Source of the DNA: Nitzschia sp. pyKryTriq1
Taxonomy: Eukaryota > Bacillariophyta > Bacillariophyceae > Bacillariales > Bacillariaceae
Direction of reading: 5' to 3'
DNA: 64,000 bases
Assembly (NCBI GenBank): GCA_956465555.1
Contig: OY101117.1
Location: 1,426,001-1,490,000 of the forward strand
A model generated the notes under the pieces. It ran no database searches. It was not told the DNA's origin and worked only from the letters and a program-made list of their open reading frames with translations. This document shows, piece after piece, positions 1 through 10,518 of the stretch. Each line of letters begins with the position of its first letter. The first letter of the stretch is position 1. The position numbers and the translations under genes were made by a program.

Positions 1-108
1 TCCCAGAGTAGAGGCATAACTTTAGCCGTCGCATTGGGCAACTTTAAACTGTTCCAGGTATCTTCTGAGATTGGCTACTTGGATACAATTGTTCCGAGAA
101 CACAGACA

Positions 109-1767
109 ATGGCTTGCTTACAAAGCCTAGACAACATTGTCCTTAACTCGGACTCGATGTCCAACTATGCGACCCCGGAAGGAAATTATAATGATTTGTC
201 GCAGAAAAGTGGCACAGATGAGAGGCGCAATGAGGACTTGAGCGGGGACGAAGTCGAAGAGTGCGTCTCGCCCATATACTTGCCGAGCAACTCTCGGTCG
301 AAATATGACACAGAGATCGGTTGTCGTACTATTACTCCATCGGACAAACAGATACGTTCTACGCAATGCCCGAGCCCCGATAGCGTCATGGCGTGGCCCG
401 GAGAGGTAAACGATACAACACCCATAAAGCATTCGCTGCACTTGGGCTCGCTGGATTCACCTCCTACAATCACCAACGACGAGGACGATGCAATTGTAGC
501 GGCGAGCGATATGACGACCATGGACTTTCACGATGCCCAGTCAGATCATGTCCCACTAACACCCAGCAGTCAAGAGGAAGAGTTCCCTACTCTAACTCGG
601 CGGGTATCCTTTGCCGACGAATGGGGCTCTCCGCTCAAAGAGATCCGCGTGATGGAGCCACCCCAGGTCAGACGAGTATTATTGTTACTACTGAGCCCGC
701 CTGATCGAAAGTTTGAGTTTCTAAACGTTGAATACCCGCTGGATGATAACACCACCGTTCAAGTGGTCTTGGATCAACTGCCAAAACTAACGGCAAACCC
801 TGTCTTTCGGACGCAAACATTTTCATCTTTCGCAAAGACGTGCAAGAACGAAAAACTTGACAACGCAGTGGTAATGGCTGATTGTGAATTGGCAGAAAAT
901 GAGCTGTTACTAGGAATTTTGTCAGGATATCCAGCCGCACAAATCGGGGCCTTGGCCGTTCCACTTCTTTTGAATGGAGACATCATTAAAGCTGTGGGTC
1001 GTGCCAAACGCAGCGGCAGGGGGCTGAAAAATATCAAAAGCGGAAACGAGTGGCGTATGAGAGGAAAACAGCGAAGGAGACTCCGAGGCCGTGTAAAGAA
1101 AGCAAAATTTACTTTTGAATGCCCTCTGGAGACGACCGAAACAGTATATCAAAACAGCAAGCTTGTTCACGCGGACTCCCTACAACCTAGCAACGCTGAT
1201 GACCTGACAGGAGCAAGTCTTCAGTCCTCGGACGATGCAGATGTAGAAGCAGGGCACGGCGAAAAGGTAGACGCCCACAATGAGCCGAGGACATTTTCGA
1301 CGGAGATGGGTTCCCTTGAAACCAACGCAAGAAGTGTTGTGCAGCAACTGGTTGCAGCTAGCAACTGGGAAAGAATTGCAACCAAGGTAACAAATAATGG
1401 TCATTCTGCAGAACAATGTCCCGAGCATAAGCAAAACTCAGAGGACGACAATGCCTCCACAAGTAGCTCCGATCTTGAAGACAATCCTTCAGAGTCAAAC
1501 GCGAGAAGTGTCGTGGACCAGCTACTCGCAGACGAAGGTTTGGGGGACTCTTCGTTTGAATCTGAATCTAGTATCGACGCTGCTTACACAAGCAACTGTG
1601 CTATAGAGGGGATTCCAGACATGGATGAACAGGAAGGCTCATTGAAATATCCAGATCTCCTTCGGGATCATCTCCAGGGTGACAACCATGCCGAGAAAAC
1701 AATATATTGGATTCATGCAGTGTCCATTGCCGCGATCTGCTATCTTACGACGGTAACAATGGGCTAA
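109..1767 (+). CDS. Tail-anchored diatom-type protein of unknown function
   Basis: About 552 residues from the ATG at 109. The frame is open to the window edge with no upstream stop, so the true start may lie outside or in an earlier exon. The first half is acidic and Ser/Thr-rich and carries a short RRVSFADE motif. It is followed by a conserved-looking block (roughly residues 185-300) beginning with a VLLLLLSPPDRKFEF core, then a basic stretch (roughly 300-345). Two copies of an NARSVV-QL motif lie in the C-terminal half. The last 20 residues form a hydrophobic helix with almost nothing after it, which suggests a tail-anchored membrane protein facing the cytosol. I know this block only from uncharacterised diatom proteins and assign no function. 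Confidence 0.6.
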   Translation: MACLQSLDNIVLNSDSMSNYATPEGNYNDLSQKSGTDERRNEDLSGDEVEECVSPIYLPSNSRSKYDTEIGCRTITPSDKQIRSTQCPSPDSVMAWPGEVNDTTPIKHSLHLGSLDSPPTITNDEDDAIVAASDMTTMDFHDAQSDHVPLTPSSQEEEFPTLTRRVSFADEWGSPLKEIRVMEPPQVRRVLLLLLSPPDRKFEFLNVEYPLDDNTTVQVVLDQLPKLTANPVFRTQTFSSFAKTCKNEKLDNAVVMADCELAENELLLGILSGYPAAQIGALAVPLLLNGDIIKAVGRAKRSGRGLKNIKSGNEWRMRGKQRRRLRGRVKKAKFTFECPLETTETVYQNSKLVHADSLQPSNADDLTGASLQSSDDADVEAGHGEKVDAHNEPRTFSTEMGSLETNARSVVQQLVAASNWERIATKVTNNGHSAEQCPEHKQNSEDDNASTSSSDLEDNPSESNARSVVDQLLADEGLGDSSFESESSIDAAYTSNCAIEGIPDMDEQEGSLKYPDLLRDHLQGDNHAEKTIYWIHAVSIAAICYLTTVTMG

Positions 1768-2041
1768 GAAGACACACGGTACACAGCGTAGACATAACCG
1801 AGGCGACAAGAGCAAGAAGGAATCTGGCAGTAAGACAAGAAGGGCCGTCAACGCGCTAGTCATCCCCATATGTTTCCTTTCCCGAATGCATAATTTGCTA
1901 TCATCCAAAGCGAAAACGACAAGGAACTTTGTAGTTGAGTTCTTACCGACAACCATGCTATAAAATAAACCGGTATTCTTCTACAAGTCAAATCTCGTAG
2001 AACGAAGCACTACGACTTCCATGCTGGTACCATTCAGCCGT

Positions 2042-3010
2042 CTAGAAGTGTACTGGCTTGTCAGTCAACGACATCGGGACCACAATCTCCTCTTCTTCTC
2101 CGAGATGTGCCATCAAAACATCATCAAAAGCTAGAAACACCTCCAACGTATTCAAAATCTGATCGCGAGAAAAGGACTCGCTCTGTTGAGCTTCCACCAG
2201 CCGAGCCAAAGCAGTGCTCACGGCATTTTCCTCCTCATGCAAATGCTTATGATCATCATAGAGGAACCGAATATCCACATGTGGATGAAGATGTTTGTAC
2301 GTTGGAAAGCAAGCATACTCCTCAATGCTCACATGTCCATTCAAGCCTCTCATGGAGCCATGAAAGGTCGAAGAGGCACGTCGAATATACTGTCGCTGCT
2401 TTGCAGGATCTTCAGTATGGTAAGCTTCGTATAAGGAACTCAGAGCTTCCTGCATCTCATGCCGGAAATGGATATGATAGGGAGGCATTTGACTATTCTG
2501 CCGATATCGCGGGTGTTGAAACCACTTGGACCGAGGAGTAATACTGGGATTGTCGTATAGTTCAGGGGCAACCTGTTTCAGCTTTTTCATTCGCTCTAAA
2601 TGTTCATCCCCTGGTGTGTAATGCTCGAAATTTAGCACTCCTCGATCTTGTGACAGCACCTTTTGAATTCGCGATCGGAGACTCTCGAGTTTCGTCTGGT
2701 CTTGCAACTTGGACTGATATGCCTCCATCGATGGAAATGTGCTTGCTACCAGGCTTTCTAGGTCGGCCCTTTCGATGCAACCCCTTGCTTCTGGCATTCC
2801 CTTGACGACCTCTTTCATCTCACGGACACTCAACTGAGAAATCCAGGATCCAGACGGCTCACTAGGACAAGTGCCGGTAGTACTACTATACCGGTATGCT
2901 GCTTCTGATGATGATGATGATGATACCATTCTTGCTGCAATTCCTCGTCGACAAATTCGACCTCGTTGTTGAATGCCAAATAATAGAGTCGTCGTCCTTC
3001 CAAAGAACAT
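2042..3010 (-). CDS. Hemerythrin HHE-domain protein, probably mitochondrial
   Basis: 322 residues from the ATG at 3010. The upstream frame is open but contains GTAC-rich non-coding-like sequence. The N-terminus (MFFGRTTTLLFG, then several Arg and no acidic residue) looks like a mitochondrial presequence, followed by a poly-Ser run encoded by a (GAT)n microsatellite. A short helical SAP/ARMET-like segment (SVREMKEVVKGMPEARGC) follows. The C-terminal 150 residues carry the di-iron hemerythrin pattern: a His in PPYHIHFRHE, GHVSIEE (HxxxE), DHKHLHEEE and AHLGEEEE (HxxxE). Such domains bind O2 or NO or sense iron and redox state; which of these applies cannot be told. It is divergent from the nucleotide transporter gene. 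Confidence 0.8.
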   Translation of the reverse strand: MFFGRTTTLLFGIQQRGRICRRGIAARMVSSSSSSEAAYRYSSTTGTCPSEPSGSWISQLSVREMKEVVKGMPEARGCIERADLESLVASTFPSMEAYQSKLQDQTKLESLRSRIQKVLSQDRGVLNFEHYTPGDEHLERMKKLKQVAPELYDNPSITPRSKWFQHPRYRQNSQMPPYHIHFRHEMQEALSSLYEAYHTEDPAKQRQYIRRASSTFHGSMRGLNGHVSIEEYACFPTYKHLHPHVDIRFLYDDHKHLHEEENAVSTALARLVEAQQSESFSRDQILNTLEVFLAFDDVLMAHLGEEEEIVVPMSLTDKPVHF

Positions 3011-3724
3011 ACTCCAAGGCAAGTCACTGCCTCTTTCACTCGATCTTTCTCCACAAACAAAACTTTGCCGACCGACAACAGGTACCGGTGCAGAAGGGAG
3101 TACTGGTACAGTAGACAGTATTAGACTACCGGTGCTTTTACTCGTGTACGGTAGTTGGAAGACGAGCAAGAAGAACCAAACACGCGCTTTTCGTCTTCTT
3201 CTTGCTTCTTTGGATCACCCGCCAAAATAGCCTTCATACTCAAGCTTGAAGCTTGAGCTTTCAAGCTTGTCGATCTTCGAAATAAAATCGCGTCGGATGC
3301 ATACAGTACCGGTACTGTACTCGTACGTGTACGCGCCTGGCCGGCCCGCGGCGGCAGGCTTCATCATTCATCATTTGGGGTCGTCGGCAATGACCACGAT
3401 AGGGAGGTGCTACCGGTACTCTAGAGCTACTACTAGAGAGTACTAGTAGAGCTAATGATTTCATCTCCAATCTCCATCCAAGCAAGCTACCGGTACATAC
3501 CGGTACAGTCAGTACAAGTAGCATCAAACAAAGGTGTTATTTCAAATACAGGTAGACTACAGCACCGCCATAACAATCCAATCCAATCCAATCGACTGCA
3601 TCCTTCATTCCGTTGGGTACTCGCCAAGGAACTCCCTTCCCGACTCCTCAGAGAAGGAGGCACAACAAACTGGAAGAGAGAATTTTGAGAAACAAAAACG
3701 CAAACACAAACACAAACACAAACA
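3011..3724. promoter_or_regulatory. Divergent promoter region rich in TACCGGTA palindromes
   Basis: 714 bp between the divergent hemerythrin and nucleotide transporter genes. It contains TACCGGTA at 3307, 3488 and 3498 and several GTAC words (for example TACTCGTAC), a cluster of AAGCTT sites near 3240-3265, and short AC-rich A tracts just before the ATG at 3725. No further gene is convincing here. Confidence 0.4.
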
Positions 3725-5749
3725 ATGCCAGCCCAGCACGCCACTGCTACCGGTACTACAAATGTTAGTAGTGCAAGTTCCGCCAAGCGGGCCTTGCCAG
3801 GATCCACTCAACCGCAACATATCACAAATCATGGTAATCCAGAGAAAGACAAGACTATCAACATTGCTCCGAGATCCATGTACGATGAGGAATACGAAGA
3901 TGCTCCCATCAATCAAGGCCTGTTGAACAAGAAGCGAAAGAGCATTCGCGACTCACTCCACGTCTACTACGACACGGAAGCGAGAAAAATCGAGTGGATG
4001 CGACCCTACTGGCTGGGCTCCAGCTTATTTTTGTTGCTATTTGCCTTTTGGGTACTGGACTCGCTAAAAGATCCTCTCTTTGCTCGACTCGTGGACGGGA
4101 AAATTGAACGGCATCAGCCCACTGCCAAGCTGTGTAGCGTGGCGAGTACGTTGGTGTTGGTGTGTTTGATGGAATACCTGGCGAATGTCCGACAACGACA
4201 GGCGGCCGAAGAACGAGGACGAGAAATAATGTCACCGGATCAAGTTCTGGACTCGGGAGGGATATGGAAGAGTGGGACCATGATGTACTCTCAAGAGTAT
4301 CAACGGCGGAAACATCAAGCAGTGGATGATACCATTTCGATTTCCATCTTTTATCAAATTGGTATCCCGTACGTGCTTGCGTTTGTGATCATTGCCTTTT
4401 TTGTTTCCCGATTCGAAGCCGTGGAAGAAAGTCTCGAAGTGGGTTTTGATGCCTGGTACATCTTGGCGTATGTGCTACATGCTACAATTGAGTCCTTTGG
4501 GTCTATTGCAGTGGCGACCTTTTGGTCTTTTGCGAATTCGACGCTTTCTCTCGACGATGCCGAACGGTACTATGGGCCCATTATTGCTCTCGCACAATTA
4601 GGAGCGATCGGGGGGAGCACCGTGGTGGCGAGTGGCGAGTGGAAAGCCCCTTCCATGCTAGTGGTGGTGTCGTTGGTGATTATCTTGCAGATGTTGGTCA
4701 TGAAAGTGTACAATCAACGGTTTCAACCGACCAGTGTGCTGGCCAACAACGCCATCATGGGAGACACCAATGATGAACAATCTGTCGTTACGTGGCAAGA
4801 TAACGATGCCACATTGACCAAACCCTTCTGGTCGGGCATTTACCTCATCTTCAACCACTACTACGTGATATTGATTTTGGGCGTCTCGTGTCTTTACGAG
4901 GTTACCTTGACCTGTCTCGATTATCAAATGAAATTATTGGGCTATGCCCGATTCGCGGCCACTAGCGATGATCCCTCCACTTTTTCCTCCACATCCCCCA
5001 CGTCCATCATGGCTACCATGTCCTTTGCTGAATTCATGGGTCGCTATGGTCAAGTGGTCAATTTTATCAGTCTCCTATTTTCCTCCCTCATCTTTCCAAC
5101 ACTGATATCTCGATACGGACTACGAGTGACGCTTCGCATCTTTCCGACCCTCCTCTTAATTATCACTATCATCGCCTATGGTGCCTTTCCAGGGAATTTG
5201 ACGGTCTTGTTTGTCTCCCTAAGTCTCCTCAAGGCAATGACGTACAGTGTCCACGATCCTTCCAAGGAGCTCTTGTACATTCCCACTTCCAATGCGGTCA
5301 AATTCCGAGCCAAGTTTTGGATTGATGTTGTAGGAGAACGCATCTCGAAAGCGATTGGAGGACTCTTCAATACATTTTCGGGGAGCGTCGAAAAGAGTAT
5401 CCGCATTGGGAGTGTGCCCAGTATTGTATCCGCCGCTGGATTATGGTTTGCATGCTTTTATGTGGGAATTGAATTTGATCGACTCTTGAGGACAGGAAAG
5501 ATTGTCGGTTTGGAACAATGCGTCGATCCAGCTTCCTACAAAAAGGTTGCCAAACGAGAACAAGATATGCAGGATGATGACGATGACCATCGGCGGGATT
5601 CTCCGTCATCGCAGGGTGAACCCTCGGAGGTGGACGTCCAATTCGGTGAAGACGGCAGCTTTAGTACCCTCGGTTTGGATACTGTCGACGAGCACGTCGG
5701 TAGGCAGGAGACATCGGTCGAAATGCCAGCGGTTGTGGTTCGGATATAG
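3725..5749 (+). CDS. ATP/ADP-type nucleotide transporter (NTT, TLC family)
   Basis: 674 residues, single exon. About ten to twelve hydrophobic segments start near residue 97. Family landmarks include SLKDPLFA after the first helix, FWSFAN at about 266-271 (the NTT FWxFAN signature) and IDVVGERISKAIGG near 530 (counterpart of the K-x-ID-R-GK motif). NTTs exchange ATP/ADP or import nucleotides; diatoms have several isoforms in plastid and endomembranes. The N-terminus is a hydrophilic 95-residue extension without a signal peptide, so this isoform is probably not a canonical plastid-envelope one. The tail is acidic and disordered. The Thr-rich start (ATATGTT) is encoded across a TACCGGTA word. 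Substrate specificity is not predictable. Confidence 0.9.
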   Translation: MPAQHATATGTTNVSSASSAKRALPGSTQPQHITNHGNPEKDKTINIAPRSMYDEEYEDAPINQGLLNKKRKSIRDSLHVYYDTEARKIEWMRPYWLGSSLFLLLFAFWVLDSLKDPLFARLVDGKIERHQPTAKLCSVASTLVLVCLMEYLANVRQRQAAEERGREIMSPDQVLDSGGIWKSGTMMYSQEYQRRKHQAVDDTISISIFYQIGIPYVLAFVIIAFFVSRFEAVEESLEVGFDAWYILAYVLHATIESFGSIAVATFWSFANSTLSLDDAERYYGPIIALAQLGAIGGSTVVASGEWKAPSMLVVVSLVIILQMLVMKVYNQRFQPTSVLANNAIMGDTNDEQSVVTWQDNDATLTKPFWSGIYLIFNHYYVILILGVSCLYEVTLTCLDYQMKLLGYARFAATSDDPSTFSSTSPTSIMATMSFAEFMGRYGQVVNFISLLFSSLIFPTLISRYGLRVTLRIFPTLLLIITIIAYGAFPGNLTVLFVSLSLLKAMTYSVHDPSKELLYIPTSNAVKFRAKFWIDVVGERISKAIGGLFNTFSGSVEKSIRIGSVPSIVSAAGLWFACFYVGIEFDRLLRTGKIVGLEQCVDPASYKKVAKREQDMQDDDDDHRRDSPSSQGEPSEVDVQFGEDGSFSTLGLDTVDEHVGRQETSVEMPAVVVRI

Positions 5750-6061
5750 AGATAGCCACAGCTACCTCTTTCAAAGGGAATATAGTGTCGTCTTTTCCAG
5801 AATACAGACGCAAAAGTTCGTAACACAATTATTAATACCTCCTACTCCTTTTAAGCTTGAATTTGCGTACCGGTACATTGACATAATATGTGCCATGGTT
5901 CAAGTCGGTCGTAAGACCTTTTAGGCAAGGTTGACAGTACTTTTCTCCCATTCACATCCCCCACGAAAGAATAGTCGTCGAGACAGCCTCCTCTTTAGCC
6001 CGAAGAGAACCCACCGATTTCCCTTCCCAAGCGAAATGCCTCGTCTTCCCGAATTGCTCAG
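5750..6061. other. 3' flank of the transporter gene
   Basis: Non-coding by eye. A roughly 35-bp stretch around 5797 (CCAGAATACAGAC, then CGTAAC) reappears in slightly changed form near 6390, suggesting a small local duplication. One GTACCGGTAC lies near 5869. Confidence 0.3.
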
Positions 6062-6420
6062 CTAGAGGTGCGATGTCGACGTATCATCTCCTTCTTCGAA
6101 CGTGCTCGTCCTGCCATGAAACTTTTCGGCGGAGTCGTCCGTTTCCTTTTCCGTACGGAGATCATTGGCACAGTCTAGATCCCAATAACGAAGAATACCA
6201 AAGACTTTTTCATCGCACTCTAGCACAAAGACGAGAATGAAGACATCCTGGACAGCTGACACGAAATCATCGCCGCTGCTTTTAACGGCATAGTTAGATA
6301 CCGACTGCCACTACTACACGAAACATAGTAGGTTTCGATTTCGAAGGAAAGCGGACCGAAAAGGTCGATCGTCCGGCCTTCTTGTTTACCAGAATACAGA
6401 CTGCAAATTTCCGTAACATA
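6062..6420 (-). pseudogene. Possible remnant of an unrecognised host gene
   Basis: The minus-strand frame ending at 6062 reads a coding-like stretch (SGDDFVSAVQDVFILVFVLE, then KVFGILRYWDLD). Just upstream, a different minus frame reads RTIDLFGPLSFEIETYYVSC, ending near where the first becomes open (about 6310). Together they look like one protein split between two frames, with no start codon and no obvious splice junction between them. It may be a decayed gene or two exons joined by an intron I could not place. I do not recognise the family. Confidence 0.25.
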
Positions 6421-6594
6421 ACTACCTTCTACAAGCAATATATCCTCTCCAGAGTAGAGTAGACAGTATTTATACAGACAGTACGTACATGAGTTTTCAT
6501 TGTCAGTGCCCGTTCCAAACAAAACAACGTTTGCCCGACCCGGGAGCATTCCTTCATCCTCACAACATTGAACATTGCAAAATGGTGTTTTTTA

Positions 6595-8071
6595 TTAGTC
6601 ATCGTAGTAACAGTTGTACTCCGTGCAACAACCCACTTGAACACATTCAATTTCGTCGCAATCAATACCAAAGTTGGAAATGGCAGCCGGTTGCGAGGAG
6701 CTAAACGGACAAAACAAACGTGGCCACTCCCCAGTAATATTGTTTGCTTGCACAAAGAGCGAGTCTGAATGATAGATAATATGATGGTACGTACGGAGAA
6801 ACAAAGGCAGACAGGAGACGAAGTAAGTCAGTGGGTGGTGAGAAGCTTTTTTCGTCATGTTGCTGCATCCATCACGAAGTACCAATGATATTCACAAACT
6901 TACTGAGCACTCCATTGTCGTGAATCGCAAGAGAAATAGTGCCTGTCAACTGATTGTTGTCCAGGTACAAGATCGACAATCGAGGCATAGATCCAAAGAC
7001 TTCATTCGGAAGAGGCCCTGTCAGAGCATTGCCGCTCAACGAGATCGACTGTGTCGAGTTGAGCATGACCATTTCATTGGGTATTGTTCCAACGAGATTG
7101 TTGTTCTCCAGATTGATTTCTCGAATGTCGCCTGTCTGTAGATCGCAGGTAATGTGTTCCCACTCACACACGCTGTCGGAGGACAACCAGTTTTCGGCGG
7201 AGGTCCAGTTCTCTCCCTCCCAACCGTAGTACAAAGAAGCCAACGCCCATCGCTCGCCTACTTCGTCTGTGAGATCACGCTCGTCATCATACAAGAGCCA
7301 GGACATGGCGCGTTCCTGAGGAGACGCACTGGGATCCTCCATCAACCCTTCATAGTCCTCGATGTTGGCGGACAGATCCTGCTGGTACAAGTAGGTCAAA
7401 TCGGAGACATCAATGGCCATGAGCGCGAGAATAAGTTCTGTGTCCGGGAGGATGCTGGTGGGAGCCATGGTTGGCGCCTTGGTAGGTCGGACGGGTGCTT
7501 CCGCGGGCGCATCATCGTTGTTGCCTACAGCGACGACCACCCCGACCACCACTCCGATGATCACCACCAAGGCGACTGCCGCTGCAATGTAGGTTTCCTT
7601 CGTGGAAATTTCTCCCCACTTGCCCGTCTCTTTCAGATCTTTGAACTTTGGATTGATTTCTCGATCGGGAGTCTTCTTCTTGGTGGCTGTTTTTTTCGCC
7701 GGAGGTGCTCCGCCTTGGACGGCGGCTTCCTGCTTCTGGTCAGCCGGAGCTTCGGGGGCCGCAGGAGCTTTCTTCAACATACTCGTAGGCGATAATGCTG
7801 ATTCCTCTTTCCCCTTGCCTACTGGTTCCTCCATAGACGCCACCGCCCCGGGAGACTTGAGCACAGGTGGACCATCGCTGGAAGCGTCCAGTGGTTCTTC
7901 TTCCTCATCCTTGGGAACCGATTCTTTTTCTTCTTCCTTCTCTTCGTCTTCCTCCTCCTCTTCTTCCATCGCCGGAGCTGCTGCTTCCTCATCTACCTCC
8001 TCGGCATGAGAGCCACTCAACATGGAGGGATCTCGAGGAACATCATCTTCGTCAGTCGATTTTACCGCCAT
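6595..8071 (-). CDS. Single-pass membrane leucine-rich-repeat protein
   Basis: Two exons, 8071..6883 and 6764..6595, give 452 residues. The 118-bp intron (6882..6765) has a GTACTT donor and a TTCAG acceptor; joining restores the repeat reading FVNIIDSLFVQANNITG. The N-terminal 150 residues are very acidic and then Ala/Pro/Lys-rich. A transmembrane helix (about 161-183) is followed by a Pro/Thr linker and an LRR ectodomain with a WEHITC cap, repeats of LxxNNLxGTIP type, and a Cys-rich end (ECVQVGCCTEYNC). Diatoms have many such receptor-like LRR proteins without a kinase domain; the acidic part would face the cytosol. Ligand and signalling partner are unknown. Confidence 0.8.
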
Positions 8072-8548
8072 GTTGTCAAAAAAGGAAAATCTACCTGGTA
8101 CCTTCTCAACTTCTCACTGGTCGGTTTTGCAAAATGTTAACAATGGAAAATGGCAGGGATTAATAAATAAATCTGCAATCTTCAACAGTTGGGGCGTTGA
8201 CGTGGTCAATATTATAGTCGGTGGGAGTCAAGTCAAAAGGAATGAATGAATCACACGGGGGGAGAGAAAACAATGCAATGAATTGACGACGACGACGACG
8301 ACTCCTCGTCGACTCCCATACCGGTACATGCATGGAAGATCGAGTTTTTGGTTTTACGGTTTTACCGCGGGAAGTTTTTAGAAGATCTATCTTCCGTCAG
8401 AGAGCACGCAAAGAAGTGTTGGTTGATGTTCCGGGTCGATCTGTCGCGTTGGAGGGCGAGATTTCGATTGTTCGCTACATACCGGTACCAGGTATCTGGT
8501 ACATACCGGTACATGTGCTTGTACGTAGTCTAATAACTGCATGCATGC
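8072..8548. promoter_or_regulatory. 5' flank of the LRR gene with palindromes
   Basis: Contains a (GAC)n run at about 8286-8302 and TACCGGTA at 8319, 8480 and 8514, with the last two separated by GGTACC-like words. No gene is convincing here. Confidence 0.35.
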
Positions 8549-8803
8549 ATGGCCGGCGTTAGTTGTACAGTACGGCAGCAAATAATGCCCACGCCGGCCA
8601 GCCATTTATCCCCCGATCTCGCTCAGGTCTATGATGTTGTGCGTAGGATGAATAGGATAGCTCAGCGTAGATTAGACAGTTTATTGACCAGATGCAGGTT
8701 GGAACGACTGGAGAAAGACCGCACGATTGATGACCCCAAATTGAAAATATTCGCGGAAATCGCCCCCCATTTTGACTTCTTCGACGACAAGAAAAAAAGG
8801 TGA
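8549..8803 (+). CDS. Small hypothetical protein, helical and charged
   Basis: 84 residues from 8549, or 72 from the ATG at 8585 (MPTPASHLSPDLAQ), which I prefer because the segment before it is low-complexity. The sequence reads as an amphipathic, highly charged helix (VYDVVRRMNRIAQRRLDSLL) followed by EIAPHFDFFDDKKKR. Codon use is ordinary. No family was recognised. It may be a genuine small gene or a chance frame. Confidence 0.35.
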   Translation: MAGVSCTVRQQIMPTPASHLSPDLAQVYDVVRRMNRIAQRRLDSLLTRCRLERLEKDRTIDDPKLKIFAEIAPHFDFFDDKKKR

Positions 8804-9039
8804 TACTGTACGTGTACAGCGATAGGTAGTCTACGAGTACATAGACTACACAATGATTGAAACAGACTATAGCACAAAATTTATTTCACAGAAAGCACAG
8901 TAGTAGTGACACGGCACTCATTAGCTAGCTACTTGCACCATAAATGTAGCAAGAGTGACCGATTGATCATATTCCACATTAGCACGGCCCCACCAGAATT
9001 CTTGTTCTGTCTCGGTAGCACCTTGGACGATCATTAGCA

Positions 9040-10518
9040 TTACGCATTCTCGGACGGAATACCGATAATATTAGCACGTTCAACTCGTGCCGTAGCATCT
9101 TCGAGAGACACAGCCTTAAATTTAGACTGCTGATCTGGACCCTGGGGCCGCTTGTCCGTTCCCCCCACCGGCTCTAGCAGACGAAGCGTTACGGCAAGGT
9201 CCAAGGGGTCCACAAGATCAGTCGATACCATGGAAACTTTTGGAGTCGGCAGCTGCGTCAACAGTTCCTCTTTAGCATCATTCTTTTTCTTCATGTCTTT
9301 CAACAACCGATTAAAGTACTCGGAAAGTACAGCTTGAGAGACTTGTCGCACGGCCCCCTCTTGCAACACGAGAACAACCGCATCGTTCCGGGCTTGGACA
9401 CGGTGCATCAACGCATTGGCCACCACATGTGACTGCGAAATACGGGCATTATAACGTTGAGAATAGAGACCATATGTGATGGTGCCAATTACAGAAATAG
9501 CAAGGGCCTCTGATAAACCAGGGTACAAGAAGGCATAGTTCAAACTTCGATAGGCGAGGGGGATGGCGCCAAATGCGACCAGCGACACCGAAACCAAGGT
9601 AGAGGCACTCTTGTGGCCCAAGACGTACGGGAGAGCTACCAATCGGACGGATGGACTCATGTCAGCGAACAATGTCAATTCGTCTCTGGCCTCCCCAATC
9701 ACGAGGAGATTTTCCAGTGGTTCGGTGGATGGCTGATCCACCATCGATGGCAATCGGATGCTGGGATGTGATGTGGCGGCTGATACCGCTGCTGATATTA
9801 CGGGGTCGTTGCCCGAAATTTTGATAAGTTTTTCACGGACAAGCTGCGTCACTACCTGTACTCGTTTGGATATCAGCTCAAACGGTCGGTGGATGATATT
9901 CTTCACAAAGGCTTGGGCCATGTTGTAAATGACGTTGATGATTCGTTCTGCCTGATTTTCAAGAATCCGATAAATTTGAATGTCTTCCTGAATAATTGTC
10001 GGGTATACCCTATCCATATCTGTCGCCTTTGACGAGTCTTTCACAACGGGCTGGGCAAACAAAAGGAACTTTGCCTGCTCGTTCGCCCGCGTCATTCGGC
10101 TGTAGAAGTTGGGAAACGCCACGACGCCCTCTGCCAGCATCAACATATCCATCTGTTTCGGGAGTGCAACGTTTTGAAAGCCATTCAGCTGTAACAATGT
10201 GTGCCCTTTTTCATTCAACTCTTTAGTTCGAAAGTTTTTCCAGATGCTGCGGGACGAAGTCAAGGAAAATGCCTTGGGGTATGCTGAATGCAGATATGCT
10301 CGCACCGCAGTTTGGACAGACTTGGTCAAATCATCACGATGCTTTTGAACGACAACGAGTTGTTTCGCCTTTTCAATATCTTCGTCTGAAATTCGACGCC
10401 AAGGGATTTCGGGATATTGCCAAGATGAAAAGTGTTGAATGATGCGGTAGTTGCGTGTGAAAATACGAATATGATGTTGTTTTCGAAAGAATCGAGCTCC
10501 ATTTCTTCGACCGATCAT
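9040..10518 (-). CDS. Mitochondrial-like membrane protein of unknown function
   Basis: 492 residues from the ATG at 10518 (MIGRRNGARFFRKQHHIRIF), an Arg-rich, acid-free start typical of a mitochondrial presequence; the longer open frame to 10620 is less likely. Two adjacent hydrophobic helices at about residues 325-375 (LVSVSLVAFGAIPLAYRS and ALAISVIGTITYGLY) probably form a membrane hairpin. The rest is soluble and helical. The layout recalls TMEM143/DUF3754-type proteins, but I see no decisive motif, so function is left open. Confidence 0.65.
   Translation of the reverse strand: MIGRRNGARFFRKQHHIRIFTRNYRIIQHFSSWQYPEIPWRRISDEDIEKAKQLVVVQKHRDDLTKSVQTAVRAYLHSAYPKAFSLTSSRSIWKNFRTKELNEKGHTLLQLNGFQNVALPKQMDMLMLAEGVVAFPNFYSRMTRANEQAKFLLFAQPVVKDSSKATDMDRVYPTIIQEDIQIYRILENQAERIINVIYNMAQAFVKNIIHRPFELISKRVQVVTQLVREKLIKISGNDPVISAAVSAATSHPSIRLPSMVDQPSTEPLENLLVIGEARDELTLFADMSPSVRLVALPYVLGHKSASTLVSVSLVAFGAIPLAYRSLNYAFLYPGLSEALAISVIGTITYGLYSQRYNARISQSHVVANALMHRVQARNDAVVLVLQEGAVRQVSQAVLSEYFNRLLKDMKKKNDAKEELLTQLPTPKVSMVSTDLVDPLDLAVTLRLLEPVGGTDKRPQGPDQQSKFKAVSLEDATARVERANIIGIPSENA

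Noticed and set aside
2107-2541. Plus-strand 144-residue frame over the hemerythrin gene
   Set aside because: His/Glu shadow of the opposite strand; no domain and the minus strand carries the di-iron ligands.
7154-8009. Long plus-strand frames over the LRR gene
   Set aside because: Composition is the antisense of Glu/Asp-rich and TM codons; the minus strand shows LRR repeats and a valid splice.
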